A stretch of 64,000 bases of DNA from RZYY01 sp036794825 (lineage in GTDB: Bacteria; Bacteroidota; Bacteroidia; Bacteroidales; 4484-276): NCBI GenBank assembly GCA_036794825.1, contig DAIRGA010000009.1, forward strand, positions 1-64,000, read 5' to 3'. Under the pieces are notes generated by a model. The model ran no database searches, was not told the origin of the DNA, and saw only the letters and a list, made by a program, of their open reading frames with translations. Made by a program: the position numbers and the translations under genes. How positions within the stretch are numbered: the first letter of the stretch is position 1; the number at the start of each line of letters is the position of its first letter. Below are positions 10,601-19,002 of this stretch, in pieces.

Positions 10601-11661
10601 CAGCCGAGGTAAACGTCACCCCCGAGGTTTCTGAGCAAGACCAGAGTAAAGTCGGTATCCGGATTGGTGGCAATCAGGTTGGCGCCATTCACCACCACGA
10701 TTCCGGGACTAACCGTATCGTTGTTGCAGGCTTTTGAATAGTAGTAAAACACAGCTTCCAGGCCTGCGGCCGAAGTTTGGTTATCGAAGCAGTGGTTGGC
10801 AGTAAGAAGGTAAGGCTGGGCATCTTTTGTGCGGGCATCGTTGAGCAGTCCTCCTGAACATATTCCATATCCGGCGCCAACCGGAAAATACAGAAAAGCG
10901 GTGGAACGCCGCAGCTGATTAATATAGGTGAATTCATTGGCATACGGACAATTGGCATCAATATAGCAATCGCGGAAATTTTCCTTTTCGATGTACCGGT
11001 TATCCACATGAATGATTTTGGTGATGGTAAACGACAGGCTCCTTTCATCCCTGCTGTTTAAAGGAATCACTACCTGAATGGTAACGGATCCGGAAAATAC
11101 GGATGTGGTATAAAACCCGTATTCATCCAGCAGTCCAATCAGTTCAGTCTGTTGAAACGACTGATCGTTATCGCCAAACACATTGACCCTGACCCCGGCC
11201 GGGAAGTAACCGCTCTCAAAGAATACCCGCAGCTGATCAGCCTTCCCCGACTGAAACCTGGTGGTGAACAACAAGGTATCCTCATGAATCCTCGATAACC
11301 TTCCGCCGGCTATTGATGTTTCGCCTTCATCGGGTAGGGATATTTTGCCGAGATCTAAAATCAATGGTTTGGCCAGATTCCTGATAACACCTACTAAGGG
11401 TGGATCGAAACTCTCCTCGATCAACCTTCTTTCAGCCAAAGATAAACTGTCCAGCGTGTGAATTTCATCTGTGCCAAGATCACTGGACAACCAGTATAAC
11501 TTGGGCTTTTCCTTGTTTATTGACCTGTTGCTGAAGTCATATTCCTCCACATCCACCGACACTTCCTCCCAATTCAATGCGCTCTGGGAATATAAATTAT
11601 TGTAAAGGGTAAACATAACTACTGCCACCCAAATCCTCAACTTGAACAAATTTACCTTCAT
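4618..11661 (-). CDS. Giant secreted T9SS protein with N-terminal lysyl-endopeptidase-like protease domain and beta-solenoid
   Basis: This 2347-residue protein has a signal peptide (about 1-25). A trypsin-fold protease domain spans about 235-470, with His290 in LLTANHC, Asp337 in NPDTDFTL and Ser414 in PGSSGSV. The surrounding HHPGG and GQLYGTC motifs point to the lysyl endopeptidase (Achromobacter protease I-like) branch of family S1. Next come an Ig-like 'choice-of-anchor D' domain (about 485-590), two domains resembling pre-peptidase C-terminal domains (about 595-845), a DWHNPANW motif, and a long beta-solenoid of short G-N-L-x-I type turns up to about 1960. The shared cassette (about 1968-2265) and a T9SS sorting domain (from about 2273) end it. 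The visible triad suggests an active surface protease displayed on a long stalk; the cleavage specificity cannot be read. It shares a 150-residue solenoid block with the neighbouring giant. Confidence 0.9.
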   Translation of the reverse strand: MKVNLFKLRIWVAVVMFTLYNNLYSQSALNWEEVSVDVEEYDFSNRSINKEKPKLYWLSSDLGTDEIHTLDSLSLAERRLIEESFDPPLVGVIRNLAKPLILDLGKISLPDEGETSIAGGRLSRIHEDTLLFTTRFQSGKADQLRVFFESGYFPAGVRVNVFGDNDQSFQQTELIGLLDEYGFYTTSVFSGSVTIQVVIPLNSRDERSLSFTITKIIHVDNRYIEKENFRDCYIDANCPYANEFTYINQLRRSTAFLYFPVGAGYGICSGGLLNDARTKDAQPYLLTANHCFDNQTSAAGLEAVFYYYSKACNNDTVSPGIVVVNGANLIATNPDTDFTLVLLRNLGGDVYLGWTTANVGNGETLHAVHHPGGQKQKYSRYKNLYTPEYDCNNLPISRYFHTTTYAGQSSPGSSGSVIVNTSGHVVGQLYGTCHNPSWDECNFSSFDGIWGKFQLSYPNNNLQYWLNSSLGGNGAVLTTIPSLSWDFGIADVGGANTFPFSVNNTGTRPNNLNLEVYNITISGPDAADFSIIGGPSFYLSPGFGGSFQVRFSPSSSGPKSAQLVITHNADNVASPKIIPLTGYGNPCSGFIDMGYGGFANVQLFTRSGTGIWNTGTNSACGYSCPGVEQIYTFTAPETGIYRLEVPLTNNTWVDYMYRTGTCSSSGWTCIDDVYSQGTYGSLNLIKGVQYQLLLDPETTSPVTHAFYIAWDPCQNIINIGGTGSSYQQTYNGGYNGSWYTNSSTPCGTLAAGLEQIYSFTPITTGNYSVQVSSASGSAAYLWKSGSCSSTVWNCIQNISGPGKYGTLALTAFTTYYFMVVDVDNTPGAHKFYIDFAEAPGTWKGTVSSDWHNPANWSAGILPTSTMDVIIPWSPPYQMPVISNNNASCRFLVINPSATLTIGNYNLNVNLDVTIHGSLVMNGATGKLNVLRDVFWESGSIANFSAAAECYVNGDWRVNAGANCNLMSGTVRFTGETPSVIINSGNGNELSFNNVNVEKTGGQLVTIAGGSQNITIKGNLYIQNGAQMNISTLQTVYIHGNISSNGTLNCSAGTVALKGTNQFIKPNLNDYFNHLEFNQTGIVLIDNIQTSVLNVKGNLTITSGILNAQNRTIQVGRDWKNTAGDAAFLETGSRVVFNGSANQNMLSSETFNILEINTGGLFKINNPGILVNCSQYDWTSGGIEVLAGTFTAGDLFDNGIFGNYTLHEGGVINLTNDQWIDLNGNLLINGGQFNVYGGSADSDWPYAASGSLTMYGGVLDFKDRGIRMLDLPNYTFDTYIEGGIIRTVGSINNMNPGFVNLSSTFEMYGSADASIATASDCQFGNVIINKGTFDGEVTLPVITDRKGLKIPQTRASTVFVYSNQLRIDGNLMLNAGTFDLNASTVTCYQAVSINSATLKMTQAPDYLSTPDITWNEGSQAGITHGTISATHWKFANGTQAKLGTGNTAIIRNLSPSEDDDAEFGNLTIVSSSFTNPLNFKEVTGYYPTRVAGNLLIENGAIVPDLATGLLVGFNTTIQPGVVLSMTEGADISVGGNLILEGTLNLSSGSVADVYNDISLPATGVLNVGAGSFVNHGSNGIVSLNGTMILTTGIVEFPNRSVTLGATFNDQISGGTLKLGRSLTAQAPGTFQPSAGTVEFVNLSPGDYIQAVGGNYFSNVVIDKPRSSIMVYDDVIINGNLEILQGTLNANHKTISIAGNWNNNIGDAGFEETTGSVVFNGTTTQFCSAENFHHLEINKPGGAKNVTLVPGTNRNGKTGLVFTGNDMNLGGDLRINGNLDILNGKLNTGSQAFKLTCNGAVTIDNGGMLDMGASSVLKLNSNLTVYVGGTFISTGSAGQEALVTQASAGNYSFSVQPGGNFGAEYTVFEHMGSDGIYISEGAMMDPAKVFNYCTFRQGQPSGVLLTMNSSQELVSTGAIFPENTWNGQYNVAKTVNSGSITFMQYSGEYAAELFENDPFDRVNWQGTPAIHHITLPAGWSGLSSYIMPAETSLPALFAPAGDNFTILQNLSGIYYPGSGINTIGNWFSQSAYLIKMEEAFTLPFAGLPEHNKTLNLTNGWNLIPVISNTEVGTVELFDGLGSNLQIVKEAAGSKIYWPEFGITTLEHLSPGKSYFVRMNSSGSVIFPNNLDGKSFTSAEPENDPVTPWNTVIRTGSSHVIGIEADALKILDEGDIIGVFTPDGLCVGISEAGNTTQNTSLSAYANDVLTPVKDGFNANDEMHFRIFRPSTSEEWMLNAVFDKNLPNHDGTFSPEGLSMIMELKRETTGIGNNALVWSVFPNPATSIVTIQSISGIENIKIYNTVGALKMEIIGKGQTREVVDLSGFPRGIYQFNITLNEGMIISKVIKQ

Positions 11662-11775
11662 ATTGAAAAATTGTTTGATTCCAAAAATTGATTGTTTTAT
11701 GATTGCTTTGGCGAATTTGATTTTATGATAAAGTTATGAGAACATAAACTACTAAATCACCAAAATGCCTGGTTT

Positions 11776-14700
11776 TTAGATTTTTACTATTTGTTTGATA
11801 GTAGTTCCGTTGTTTGAGATGAATCTGATCCGGTAAACTCCGGCAGGTAAGCGCTCAAGATCAAGGCTGATCTGAGTTTCATCTCCTGTTTTTATACTCT
11901 TAATCACAATTCCCATCGGAGTAAGCAGTTCAATTCTTTCAACGTTAGCCAATCCTGTAATCCATACCATTCCAACCGTAGGATTAGGATAAATATTTAC
12001 TGAGCTGATGTTGAAATCATCAAAACCGACCGAAGAATTATAGAGTTGCCTTACCACCGAAATGCCTTCGGGATTGAAGTTTCCCTGATCCGGCCAGGTT
12101 TCATCGAATATGGCTTCAAGAGGAATTACCTGACTCGAAGATGGTCTGAATAATTTGAAAGACAATGATTCACCCGTCACAGCACCATCAGCTTCGGGGG
12201 TGAGCGGATCATCGGCAAATACCTGTAATGCCTGATTTGTGGACCGGTCATCAATGCCCACTGCTCCAACACACAATCCCTGAAGAGTAAACACACCGAT
12301 TATATCACCGTTTTCGAGCAACTCCATTGCAGGAAAGTCAATGCCGATGATATGACCCGAACTGGTTCGGTTAACGGGATTCCATGGCGTGTTGAGTTCT
12401 TCAGTAGGCTGATCGGGGAAGCCAGAATTGTCGGCGAGGTTGTTCGGAAAGGTGATGCTTCCCGGTGCTTCCATCCTTATGTAATAGGCTTTCCCGGTGT
12501 TAAGCTGCGATAGCGTGGCAATTCCAAATGCTGGCCAGTAAATTCGATTGCCGGCAATTTCCTTAATGATCTGCAATGAACTACCCAGGCCGCTTACCAG
12601 TGATGAAACATTGACATCAGCGTTGCTGATTACCGGCAGCATACTCCACCCGGCAGACAGCGCCATCGTTTTGTTGTGATCGGGCAAGCCAACTAACGGC
12701 ATTGCGGCAGCTGCATTCATTTTCACAGCATAGGCCGACTGGCTGCTCCAGTTGCCAATTGTGTTGATCCCCCCGGTCGGATAATATACACCCGAAAGCG
12801 TTTGAAGGATGGTGAGATTAGCACCCACCGGGGCAAAGAGTTCCGGAAGAGAGGTTTCATATGGCATGATATAACTGGATAATCCACTCCAGCCGGCCGG
12901 CAGGCTGATGGTTTGGGTGGGTGTTGTGCTGTACCATTCAATCCGGTTGAATGGATCATTTTCGAATGCCTGGCCTGAAAAGTTACCGGTATGACCAATG
13001 AAGGTTATATATCCCTGGTTTTCAGTTTTGCTTACGTTTGATAAACTTCCAGTGGTGTTTTGAGGAAAATTCACCCCGATACTCACCAGATCCTGGTTAT
13101 TATTGATAGCCAGCAAAGTTCCGCCAGGTGATCCATTCCTAAATGTGCAATTATTGAAGGCGTGATCAGGCTCGACAAAAGAATTTGGATAAAACCGGAT
13201 GCCATCACCATTCATATGTTCAAAAATAGTGTAATCAGCAGCAAAAGACGCATCGGCATTAACATCGAAATAATAATTGTTCACTCCCGCCCTGGTTATC
13301 AGCACCTCACCTTCCGGCGATCCGAGAGCGGAGAATTTCCCTGATGGCTCAACAATCAATCCCTGGTCCAGTTTCAGGGTAGTCAATGGCCCCAATTCGA
13401 GAGTACCCCCATCTCCTATAACTACGGAAGCTGCTCCGGTATTCGTTCCGCAGGTGAGTTCAATTCCCGGATAGCCGGCTTTCAGCGTGCCTTCCTGTAT
13501 ATCCAGAATACCCGCAACGTTTAAATTGGCTGTCATCTCCACCATACCTCCGCGGTTCATCGTAATGTTTTTGCCGTTACGATCCGTAAATGATACCGGT
13601 ATGTAACCTTCTTCTGGAGTTTTATTGATGGTAAGATGATGCAGGTTGCTGCCTCCCATGGTATTAACATAAGCATAAACATCAGAGTAGAGTTCCGTCA
13701 TTCCGCCCCAGGGGTTATAATCGTTCCGGTCCACTATGAAACTGCCTGAAGTTCTGATGGTACCCCCGCTTATCCAGTTGGTGAAATTCCCGGTTGTATT
13801 GATATAGATTCCGGTGTTGTTAAAGTCAAGCGTGCCGCCGTTCATCGTCAGCGAGCCATTGCCATAAAAAGGCCAGTAGCTCATGTCGCTACCTCCCGAC
13901 ACCTTCAACATTCCGTCGTTGATGGTAATGTTTCCGTTCAGATCGGTATATTGCGAAAAATCCTGATTTAAATAACAAACAGCATCGGCGCCCAGGATGG
14001 AAATGTTTCCAAAAATCCCACTGTTTACAAGATCATTGGCTGTAAAAGTACCACTTTGAACTTCCAGTGAACCTCCCATCAGAAAGCTATTGGTTGTTAC
14101 ATTCCCTTCGGTACCGTTGTCAATTTGCAGGCTGCCCGACGATAAATCGAGGCTGTTTACAATATGAAAATAAGGTGCGTTGATCGTGTTGTCGTTGTTA
14201 GCATAAAAAATATTGTCAACTGTCACTATATCAAGAAACTGCAAACTACCACCAGACTTGTCGTTTTGCAGGTCATAAAATGTATTGATTCCTGTTACAC
14301 TCTGATCTGAACTGCCGTTAAAAACTACCATGTTATCCATTGGGTGATACCCTCCCCAATTAAACCAGTTACCACCCACATAGATATCGGTTCCGTTTGA
14401 ATATAGCTCCCCGCTGTAATTATTAAAATCATTAGCAATATTCAATGGATCAGTTTGATTTATAAACAGATAGTAATCCAGGTCTAAAGCATCTATGGTT
14501 AGGTTGTGGAAAAAGTTACCGTTGCTGCAAGTTAATTGACGATAATCAATCTTTGGTTCGAAAGATACAGTACCGCCGGTTGGTTGAAATATCCCGGGAG
14601 TATTGGCAATAAAATTACTGCCAAGTACTATGAAGCCATCGCTCATAATTTTGGGCATACCATTCAATACAAGGACGCTGTTTCCAATTTCGATAATACC

Positions 14701-17700
14701 ATTAGTCATAGTTAGGGTTCCCGAAAAAACATTCCAGGCATCCGGCTGAACCAATTCCGACCGGAAGTAGCCGTTTTGAATAATAAGATTACTGGTGGGA
14801 GCTGTATTGAACAGCCCATAGGCTACCAGTTCTGCGTCGCCCATGTTCAGCGTTCCGTTAAGGGTAACGTCACTGTAAAACGCCAGGTACCCGCCCCGGC
14901 TCCCCGGATTTCCCGTTCTGGACCCCTCTCCGGAGGCATGGGCCGACGCGGAGGCGAAGGACAGAAACACTGTACTGGTTGGTGTATCATAAAAATTGGA
15001 GAAAACAACCAAGCCCTGATTCTGCATGTAAAACGTATTCGAAGCTTTTACGCTTAGGTTTCCCAATAAAATAACCGTTTCTGTTGACCAGTTGGAAATA
15101 TAGGCTGCATGCCCGGGATTTTTATCGATGGATACCGAGCCATACCGGGCGGAGAGTTCCCGGTTGTCGGGTCCGCCACCATTATTACCTTTAAAAGACA
15201 CCAAAACTGTTTCGGGCAGGATAAAACTGCACCCATCTTCAGTGGTCAGCCATCCGTAAACGTTCAGATTTCCCTGAGTTATACTGGCAACCGAACCGTT
15301 TTTAAACGCCAGATCGTGCACTTGTGAAGTACCTGCATTAAGGACATCCAAAGCATTGGTCATTTTCAGGGTTCCATAAACGGTGACATTTTTGTCTACC
15401 GTCAGGGTTCTGCCATTGAGAGCAAGTGTACCTGCAAGTACGGTCAGATCACCGGTGATACGGGCATTTGTGGTTAACGAAACCTGATTAGCCCTCGAAC
15501 CATCAGTAAGCATTGAACCACTCCTGGCATCGAAAACTGGTTCAACAGGCAGATTGTCGCCTTCCCCTTTTGAGGATTTGTTGATGATGACATTCGGCAG
15601 CGAATTGGTGGTTCCCATAGAAATTGTCCGGTCTAAACTGCCATATAACTCAAAAGTACCGCCCACAGGAGCAAATCCGGTTCTGTTCATGTTTAGCCCG
15701 CCTGTTGTCCGGATCACTGAATATCCTGTCAACATAACATTGAGCGAATAGGATGAGTTATTGACGGTGATTCCATTATCCTTAAAATCAAGCACACCGC
15801 CATTCATTGTAAGTGATGCATTGCGCGAAAACGCCCACCAACTGTCGCCGTTGCCGCCGTAAACATTAATGGTTCCACCGCCATCGAAAAAGACATCCGC
15901 ATCCAGATCCACCCATTGGGTGTTATCCTGGTATAAATTCAAGGTGGACCCCGCATTAACGCGGTAACTTCCGAAAAGCCCCTGCTGAGCCAGGTCAAGG
16001 GCAGTGAAGGTGGCGCCGTTCAGCACCTCCAGTCCGCCCGAGATCCAGTTGTAGCTGTTGCAGGTTACGTTTGTTCCGGCGGAATTGATTGAAATTGCTC
16101 CGGTACGGTTTACTTCAAGAGTATTAAAATTTTCCGAAGTCGTAATACTTTGTGCTCCTGTTCCATCAAAAATGACTTTACCTGAGCCAGGAATAAATCC
16201 ATCGGGAAAATTCTGGTTCGTCCAGTTCCCTCCGATATTGATGTTATACCAGGCGGTGGGCCATCCGTCATTCCCACAACTCAGTCTGCCACTGATAATC
16301 TGCAGATTTCCTGCAATTGTCAGGTTTTTATTAGAGAGAAAAACTCCCCAATTATACCCTTTATCAACGACAACATCTCCGAATGTGAGTGTAGCAAAAT
16401 TGGTTTGTAATATTTTTTGTTCATGCAAATAACCCTGAAAATAGAATTTCCCCCCCGAGAGGTTAATATTGTACCCGGCATCATTAATAAAAATGATATT
16501 TCCACTGCAAAAGATGGTGCCACCATTCATAATAATGTTGCTTTTTTTCTTACAATAAAGATCGCCAACTATGGTAATATCAGCGTATCCATTAAGTTTC
16601 AAAGCGCCATCTGAAGCGGGAAACGTTGCTGATTGAATGATTAAGGCATCTGAACCCATACCTGATCCGACAACGAGTTGAGCCCACGACATTAATTCAA
16701 GTATACCTCCTCTGATATCAAGCTTGTTTATAATACCTCCGCCACTGTTAATTCGCAATGTCGAACCAGTGGGCTTCTGCACTACAACTGTATTGTAACT
16801 GCTGTTCTGAGACATATCCCAATATGCAAGGTTTGTCCCATTGAATAAAAGGGTGGCGCTACTACCGGCTGTGTAATATCCATAAAAATCGTACAAAGAT
16901 CCTGAGATGCTTAATGTCCCTGCATTATGCAAAAGTCCACCACTGTATACTTGTAAAGAGTTACACTCAGCATTACTGTTAATTATCGGGGTTCTTGCAA
17001 CAGATTCGGCTGAGGGAATAATCACATCGTCAAGTTGAGTGGGCGCCATACCAAGCAACCAATTTGCCGGATTGTGCCAGTTTTGATCAAAGGTCCCCAG
17101 CCAAACATTTTCATAGGGTGAGATTTGAATATATTTATAATCCTCTACCTCCCCATAGGTTGTATTACCGCAAGGACTAAGAGCACCTGTCCAGGTTATT
17201 CTTATTCTCATTTTTCTAATGCCGATATATCCTAAAACAGGGTTGATAAGCGCAGTATAAGGGCCTGCGCCGGGGCTACCGCTAACAGTAAGGGTTTCAT
17301 TAGCATCGTCGAAATCCCCATCTCCGTTATAGTCAATCCAAATACCGCATTGGTCGCCAGGATAGGGCGCACCGTTTGTAACTGTCACCAACGTGGGTGT
17401 ATGAGGTAAATAGACCGAAGGTAAGGAATTGGAATAATCAGCATAACCAGTGCAACCACTCAGGTTATCCAAAGTTCCGAACTGCACCCGGCTGATGTAT
17501 TCGGAACATCCGCCGGAAGCGGCGCAATAGGTTACCTCAGGAAAAGATTTTGAGTGATCTGCTGGTACAAATTGATTGCTGCCATTTTCTTCAAAATCTG
17601 TTTCATTTCCTGAATTTCTGGAAAATCTTAAGGATTGCGGGTCTGGCGCCTGGACTTTCCGAATTAATGAATCCTCCGAATACTCGGTTTGAGCCAATGC

Positions 17701-17772
17701 AATACCAGAGGCAAAAGTGCCGAAATTCAGCACTAAATAAACTAAAACGAAAGTAAATCTAACTGCACTCAT
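11776..17772 (-). CDS. Giant secreted T9SS protein with GEVED domain and beta-solenoid
   Basis: This 1998-residue protein has a signal peptide (about 1-28). A GEVED domain spans about 78-217; its acidic loop IDYNGDGDFDD looks calcium-binding, and the naming motif GEVEDY is at 207-212. The DQNWHNPANW motif follows, as in the neighbouring giant, and then a beta-solenoid runs to about 1610. The solenoid contains two copies of a block of about 150 residues (nucleotides near 15590-16060 and 13680-14090) that also occurs once in the gene at 4618-11661. The shared cassette begins near residue 1622 and the T9SS sorting domain (IYPNPTVG) near 1924. No catalytic domain was recognised, so an adhesive or structural surface role is the best inference. 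It is 115 bases upstream of the protease giant, on the same strand. Confidence 0.9.
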   Translation of the reverse strand: MSAVRFTFVLVYLVLNFGTFASGIALAQTEYSEDSLIRKVQAPDPQSLRFSRNSGNETDFEENGSNQFVPADHSKSFPEVTYCAASGGCSEYISRVQFGTLDNLSGCTGYADYSNSLPSVYLPHTPTLVTVTNGAPYPGDQCGIWIDYNGDGDFDDANETLTVSGSPGAGPYTALINPVLGYIGIRKMRIRITWTGALSPCGNTTYGEVEDYKYIQISPYENVWLGTFDQNWHNPANWLLGMAPTQLDDVIIPSAESVARTPIINSNAECNSLQVYSGGLLHNAGTLSISGSLYDFYGYYTAGSSATLLFNGTNLAYWDMSQNSSYNTVVVQKPTGSTLRINSGGGIINKLDIRGGILELMSWAQLVVGSGMGSDALIIQSATFPASDGALKLNGYADITIVGDLYCKKKSNIIMNGGTIFCSGNIIFINDAGYNINLSGGKFYFQGYLHEQKILQTNFATLTFGDVVVDKGYNWGVFLSNKNLTIAGNLQIISGRLSCGNDGWPTAWYNINIGGNWTNQNFPDGFIPGSGKVIFDGTGAQSITTSENFNTLEVNRTGAISINSAGTNVTCNSYNWISGGLEVLNGATFTALDLAQQGLFGSYRVNAGSTLNLYQDNTQWVDLDADVFFDGGGTINVYGGNGDSWWAFSRNASLTMNGGVLDFKDNGITVNNSSYSLNVMLTGYSVIRTTGGLNMNRTGFAPVGGTFELYGSLDRTISMGTTNSLPNVIINKSSKGEGDNLPVEPVFDARSGSMLTDGSRANQVSLTTNARITGDLTVLAGTLALNGRTLTVDKNVTVYGTLKMTNALDVLNAGTSQVHDLAFKNGSVASITQGNLNVYGWLTTEDGCSFILPETVLVSFKGNNGGGPDNRELSARYGSVSIDKNPGHAAYISNWSTETVILLGNLSVKASNTFYMQNQGLVVFSNFYDTPTSTVFLSFASASAHASGEGSRTGNPGSRGGYLAFYSDVTLNGTLNMGDAELVAYGLFNTAPTSNLIIQNGYFRSELVQPDAWNVFSGTLTMTNGIIEIGNSVLVLNGMPKIMSDGFIVLGSNFIANTPGIFQPTGGTVSFEPKIDYRQLTCSNGNFFHNLTIDALDLDYYLFINQTDPLNIANDFNNYSGELYSNGTDIYVGGNWFNWGGYHPMDNMVVFNGSSDQSVTGINTFYDLQNDKSGGSLQFLDIVTVDNIFYANNDNTINAPYFHIVNSLDLSSGSLQIDNGTEGNVTTNSFLMGGSLEVQSGTFTANDLVNSGIFGNISILGADAVCYLNQDFSQYTDLNGNITINDGMLKVSGGSDMSYWPFYGNGSLTMNGGTLDFNNTGIYINTTGNFTNWISGGTIRTSGSFIVDRNDYNPWGGMTELYSDVYAYVNTMGGSNLHHLTINKTPEEGYIPVSFTDRNGKNITMNRGGMVEMTANLNVAGILDIQEGTLKAGYPGIELTCGTNTGAASVVIGDGGTLELGPLTTLKLDQGLIVEPSGKFSALGSPEGEVLITRAGVNNYYFDVNADASFAADYTIFEHMNGDGIRFYPNSFVEPDHAFNNCTFRNGSPGGTLLAINNNQDLVSIGVNFPQNTTGSLSNVSKTENQGYITFIGHTGNFSGQAFENDPFNRIEWYSTTPTQTISLPAGWSGLSSYIMPYETSLPELFAPVGANLTILQTLSGVYYPTGGINTIGNWSSQSAYAVKMNAAAAMPLVGLPDHNKTMALSAGWSMLPVISNADVNVSSLVSGLGSSLQIIKEIAGNRIYWPAFGIATLSQLNTGKAYYIRMEAPGSITFPNNLADNSGFPDQPTEELNTPWNPVNRTSSGHIIGIDFPAMELLENGDIIGVFTLQGLCVGAVGIDDRSTNQALQVFADDPLTPEADGAVTGESLSFKLFRPSSSQVIPLEAIFDETWPDQGNFNPEGISVVRQLYNSSVGFDDFNISSVNIYPNPTVGMVWITGLANVERIELLTPMGIVIKSIKTGDETQISLDLERLPAGVYRIRFISNNGTTIKQIVKI

Positions 17773-18033
17773 ATTAATTTGATTTTTAGGTTAATAGGTA
17801 TGACTTTTTCAATTTTGCCGCAAAACAAGTAAATCGGAAGCACAATACGTAATTAAAATATGTTAAGTCCTAAAAGCATAACTTATTCAAATGATTATCA
17901 ATAAGATATAAATCGTTAAATTTTCGTTAAAATGAAAAATGCCATCCCGGTGACCTTTTTGCTGATTTACACCGGCTTTCTTTTGAACAATTCAAACCGG
18001 AATTGTTTAATCTATAGTTCAAAATGAAAACCT

Positions 18034-18960
18034 ATGAATATAGCCAATGATATTACCGATCTGATAGGACGGACACCATTGATAAGGCTCAGGACTTTCA
18101 GCCGGGAATGCGGAGCTAACCTTTTGGCCAAACTGGAGTACCAGAATCCCGGAGGATCAGTAAAAGACAGGCTGGCGTGGGCGATGATCCGTGATGCGGA
18201 AGAAAAAGGACTCATCAGCCGTAACACGGTAATTATTGAGCCGACCAGCGGAAATACAGGTATTGGACTGGCAATGGTATGTGCTGCAAGGGGCTACAAA
18301 TTGATTGTTACCATGCCCGAAGGAACTTCCATGGAGCGCCGGTTGCTGATAAGGGCGTATGGCGCTGAACTGGTGCTTACTGAAACCGGGAAAGGGATGC
18401 AGGGCTCCATTGACAAAGCCATCGAGTTGAGTAGCCAGCAAAAAGAGAGTTTTATTCCTTATCAGTTTCGCAACATGGCCAATGTAGAGATGCACCGCAA
18501 AACCACGGGGCCTGAAATCTGGAAGGATACCGGTGGAATGGTAGATATTTTTGTGGCGGGCATGGGCACAGGAGGAACAGTGACAGGAAGCGGAGAATTC
18601 CTTAAATCAATGAAAGAGACGATACATATAATTGGTGTCGAACCCGCCGGATCACCTGTGGTTTCGGGTGGTAAGCCCGGAAAGCACAAAATCGCCGGGA
18701 TAGGGCCTGGCTTCATCCCTGAAGTGTTGAATACATCAATCCTCGACGAAATTATCACTGTAAAAGATGACGACGCTTTCACAATGGCACGGCGTATGAC
18801 CCGAGAAGAGGGTATTTTCAGTGGAATATCCAGCGGCGCAATACTTTGGGCGGCCATGGAGGTGGGTAAGCGACCCGAAAACCAGGGAAAAAATGTTGTT
18901 TTGATCACCTGCGATACCGGGGAGCGTTACCTCAGTACATCCCTTTACACACAAGAATAG
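18034..18960 (+). CDS. cysK: Cysteine synthase (O-acetylserine sulfhydrylase)
   Basis: This 308-residue PLP enzyme, of full family length, makes cysteine from O-acetylserine and sulfide in the cytoplasm. The PLP lysine is Lys44 in NPGGSVKDR. The substrate loop TSGNTG lies at 71-76, and the phosphate-binding loop GTGGTVTG is present. The QFRNMANVEMH and HKIAGIGPGFIP motifs favour CysK over CysM. The ATG at 18034 gives the normal family N terminus (NDITDLIGRTPL). The serine acetyltransferase that makes its substrate follows 42 bases downstream, so the two form a cysteine-synthesis operon. Confidence 0.95.
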   Translation: MNIANDITDLIGRTPLIRLRTFSRECGANLLAKLEYQNPGGSVKDRLAWAMIRDAEEKGLISRNTVIIEPTSGNTGIGLAMVCAARGYKLIVTMPEGTSMERRLLIRAYGAELVLTETGKGMQGSIDKAIELSSQQKESFIPYQFRNMANVEMHRKTTGPEIWKDTGGMVDIFVAGMGTGGTVTGSGEFLKSMKETIHIIGVEPAGSPVVSGGKPGKHKIAGIGPGFIPEVLNTSILDEIITVKDDDAFTMARRMTREEGIFSGISSGAILWAAMEVGKRPENQGKNVVLITCDTGERYLSTSLYTQE

Positions 18961-19002
18961 ATTAGCATTGGTATTCAGAATCACCTCATAATCGAGAATA
19001 AA

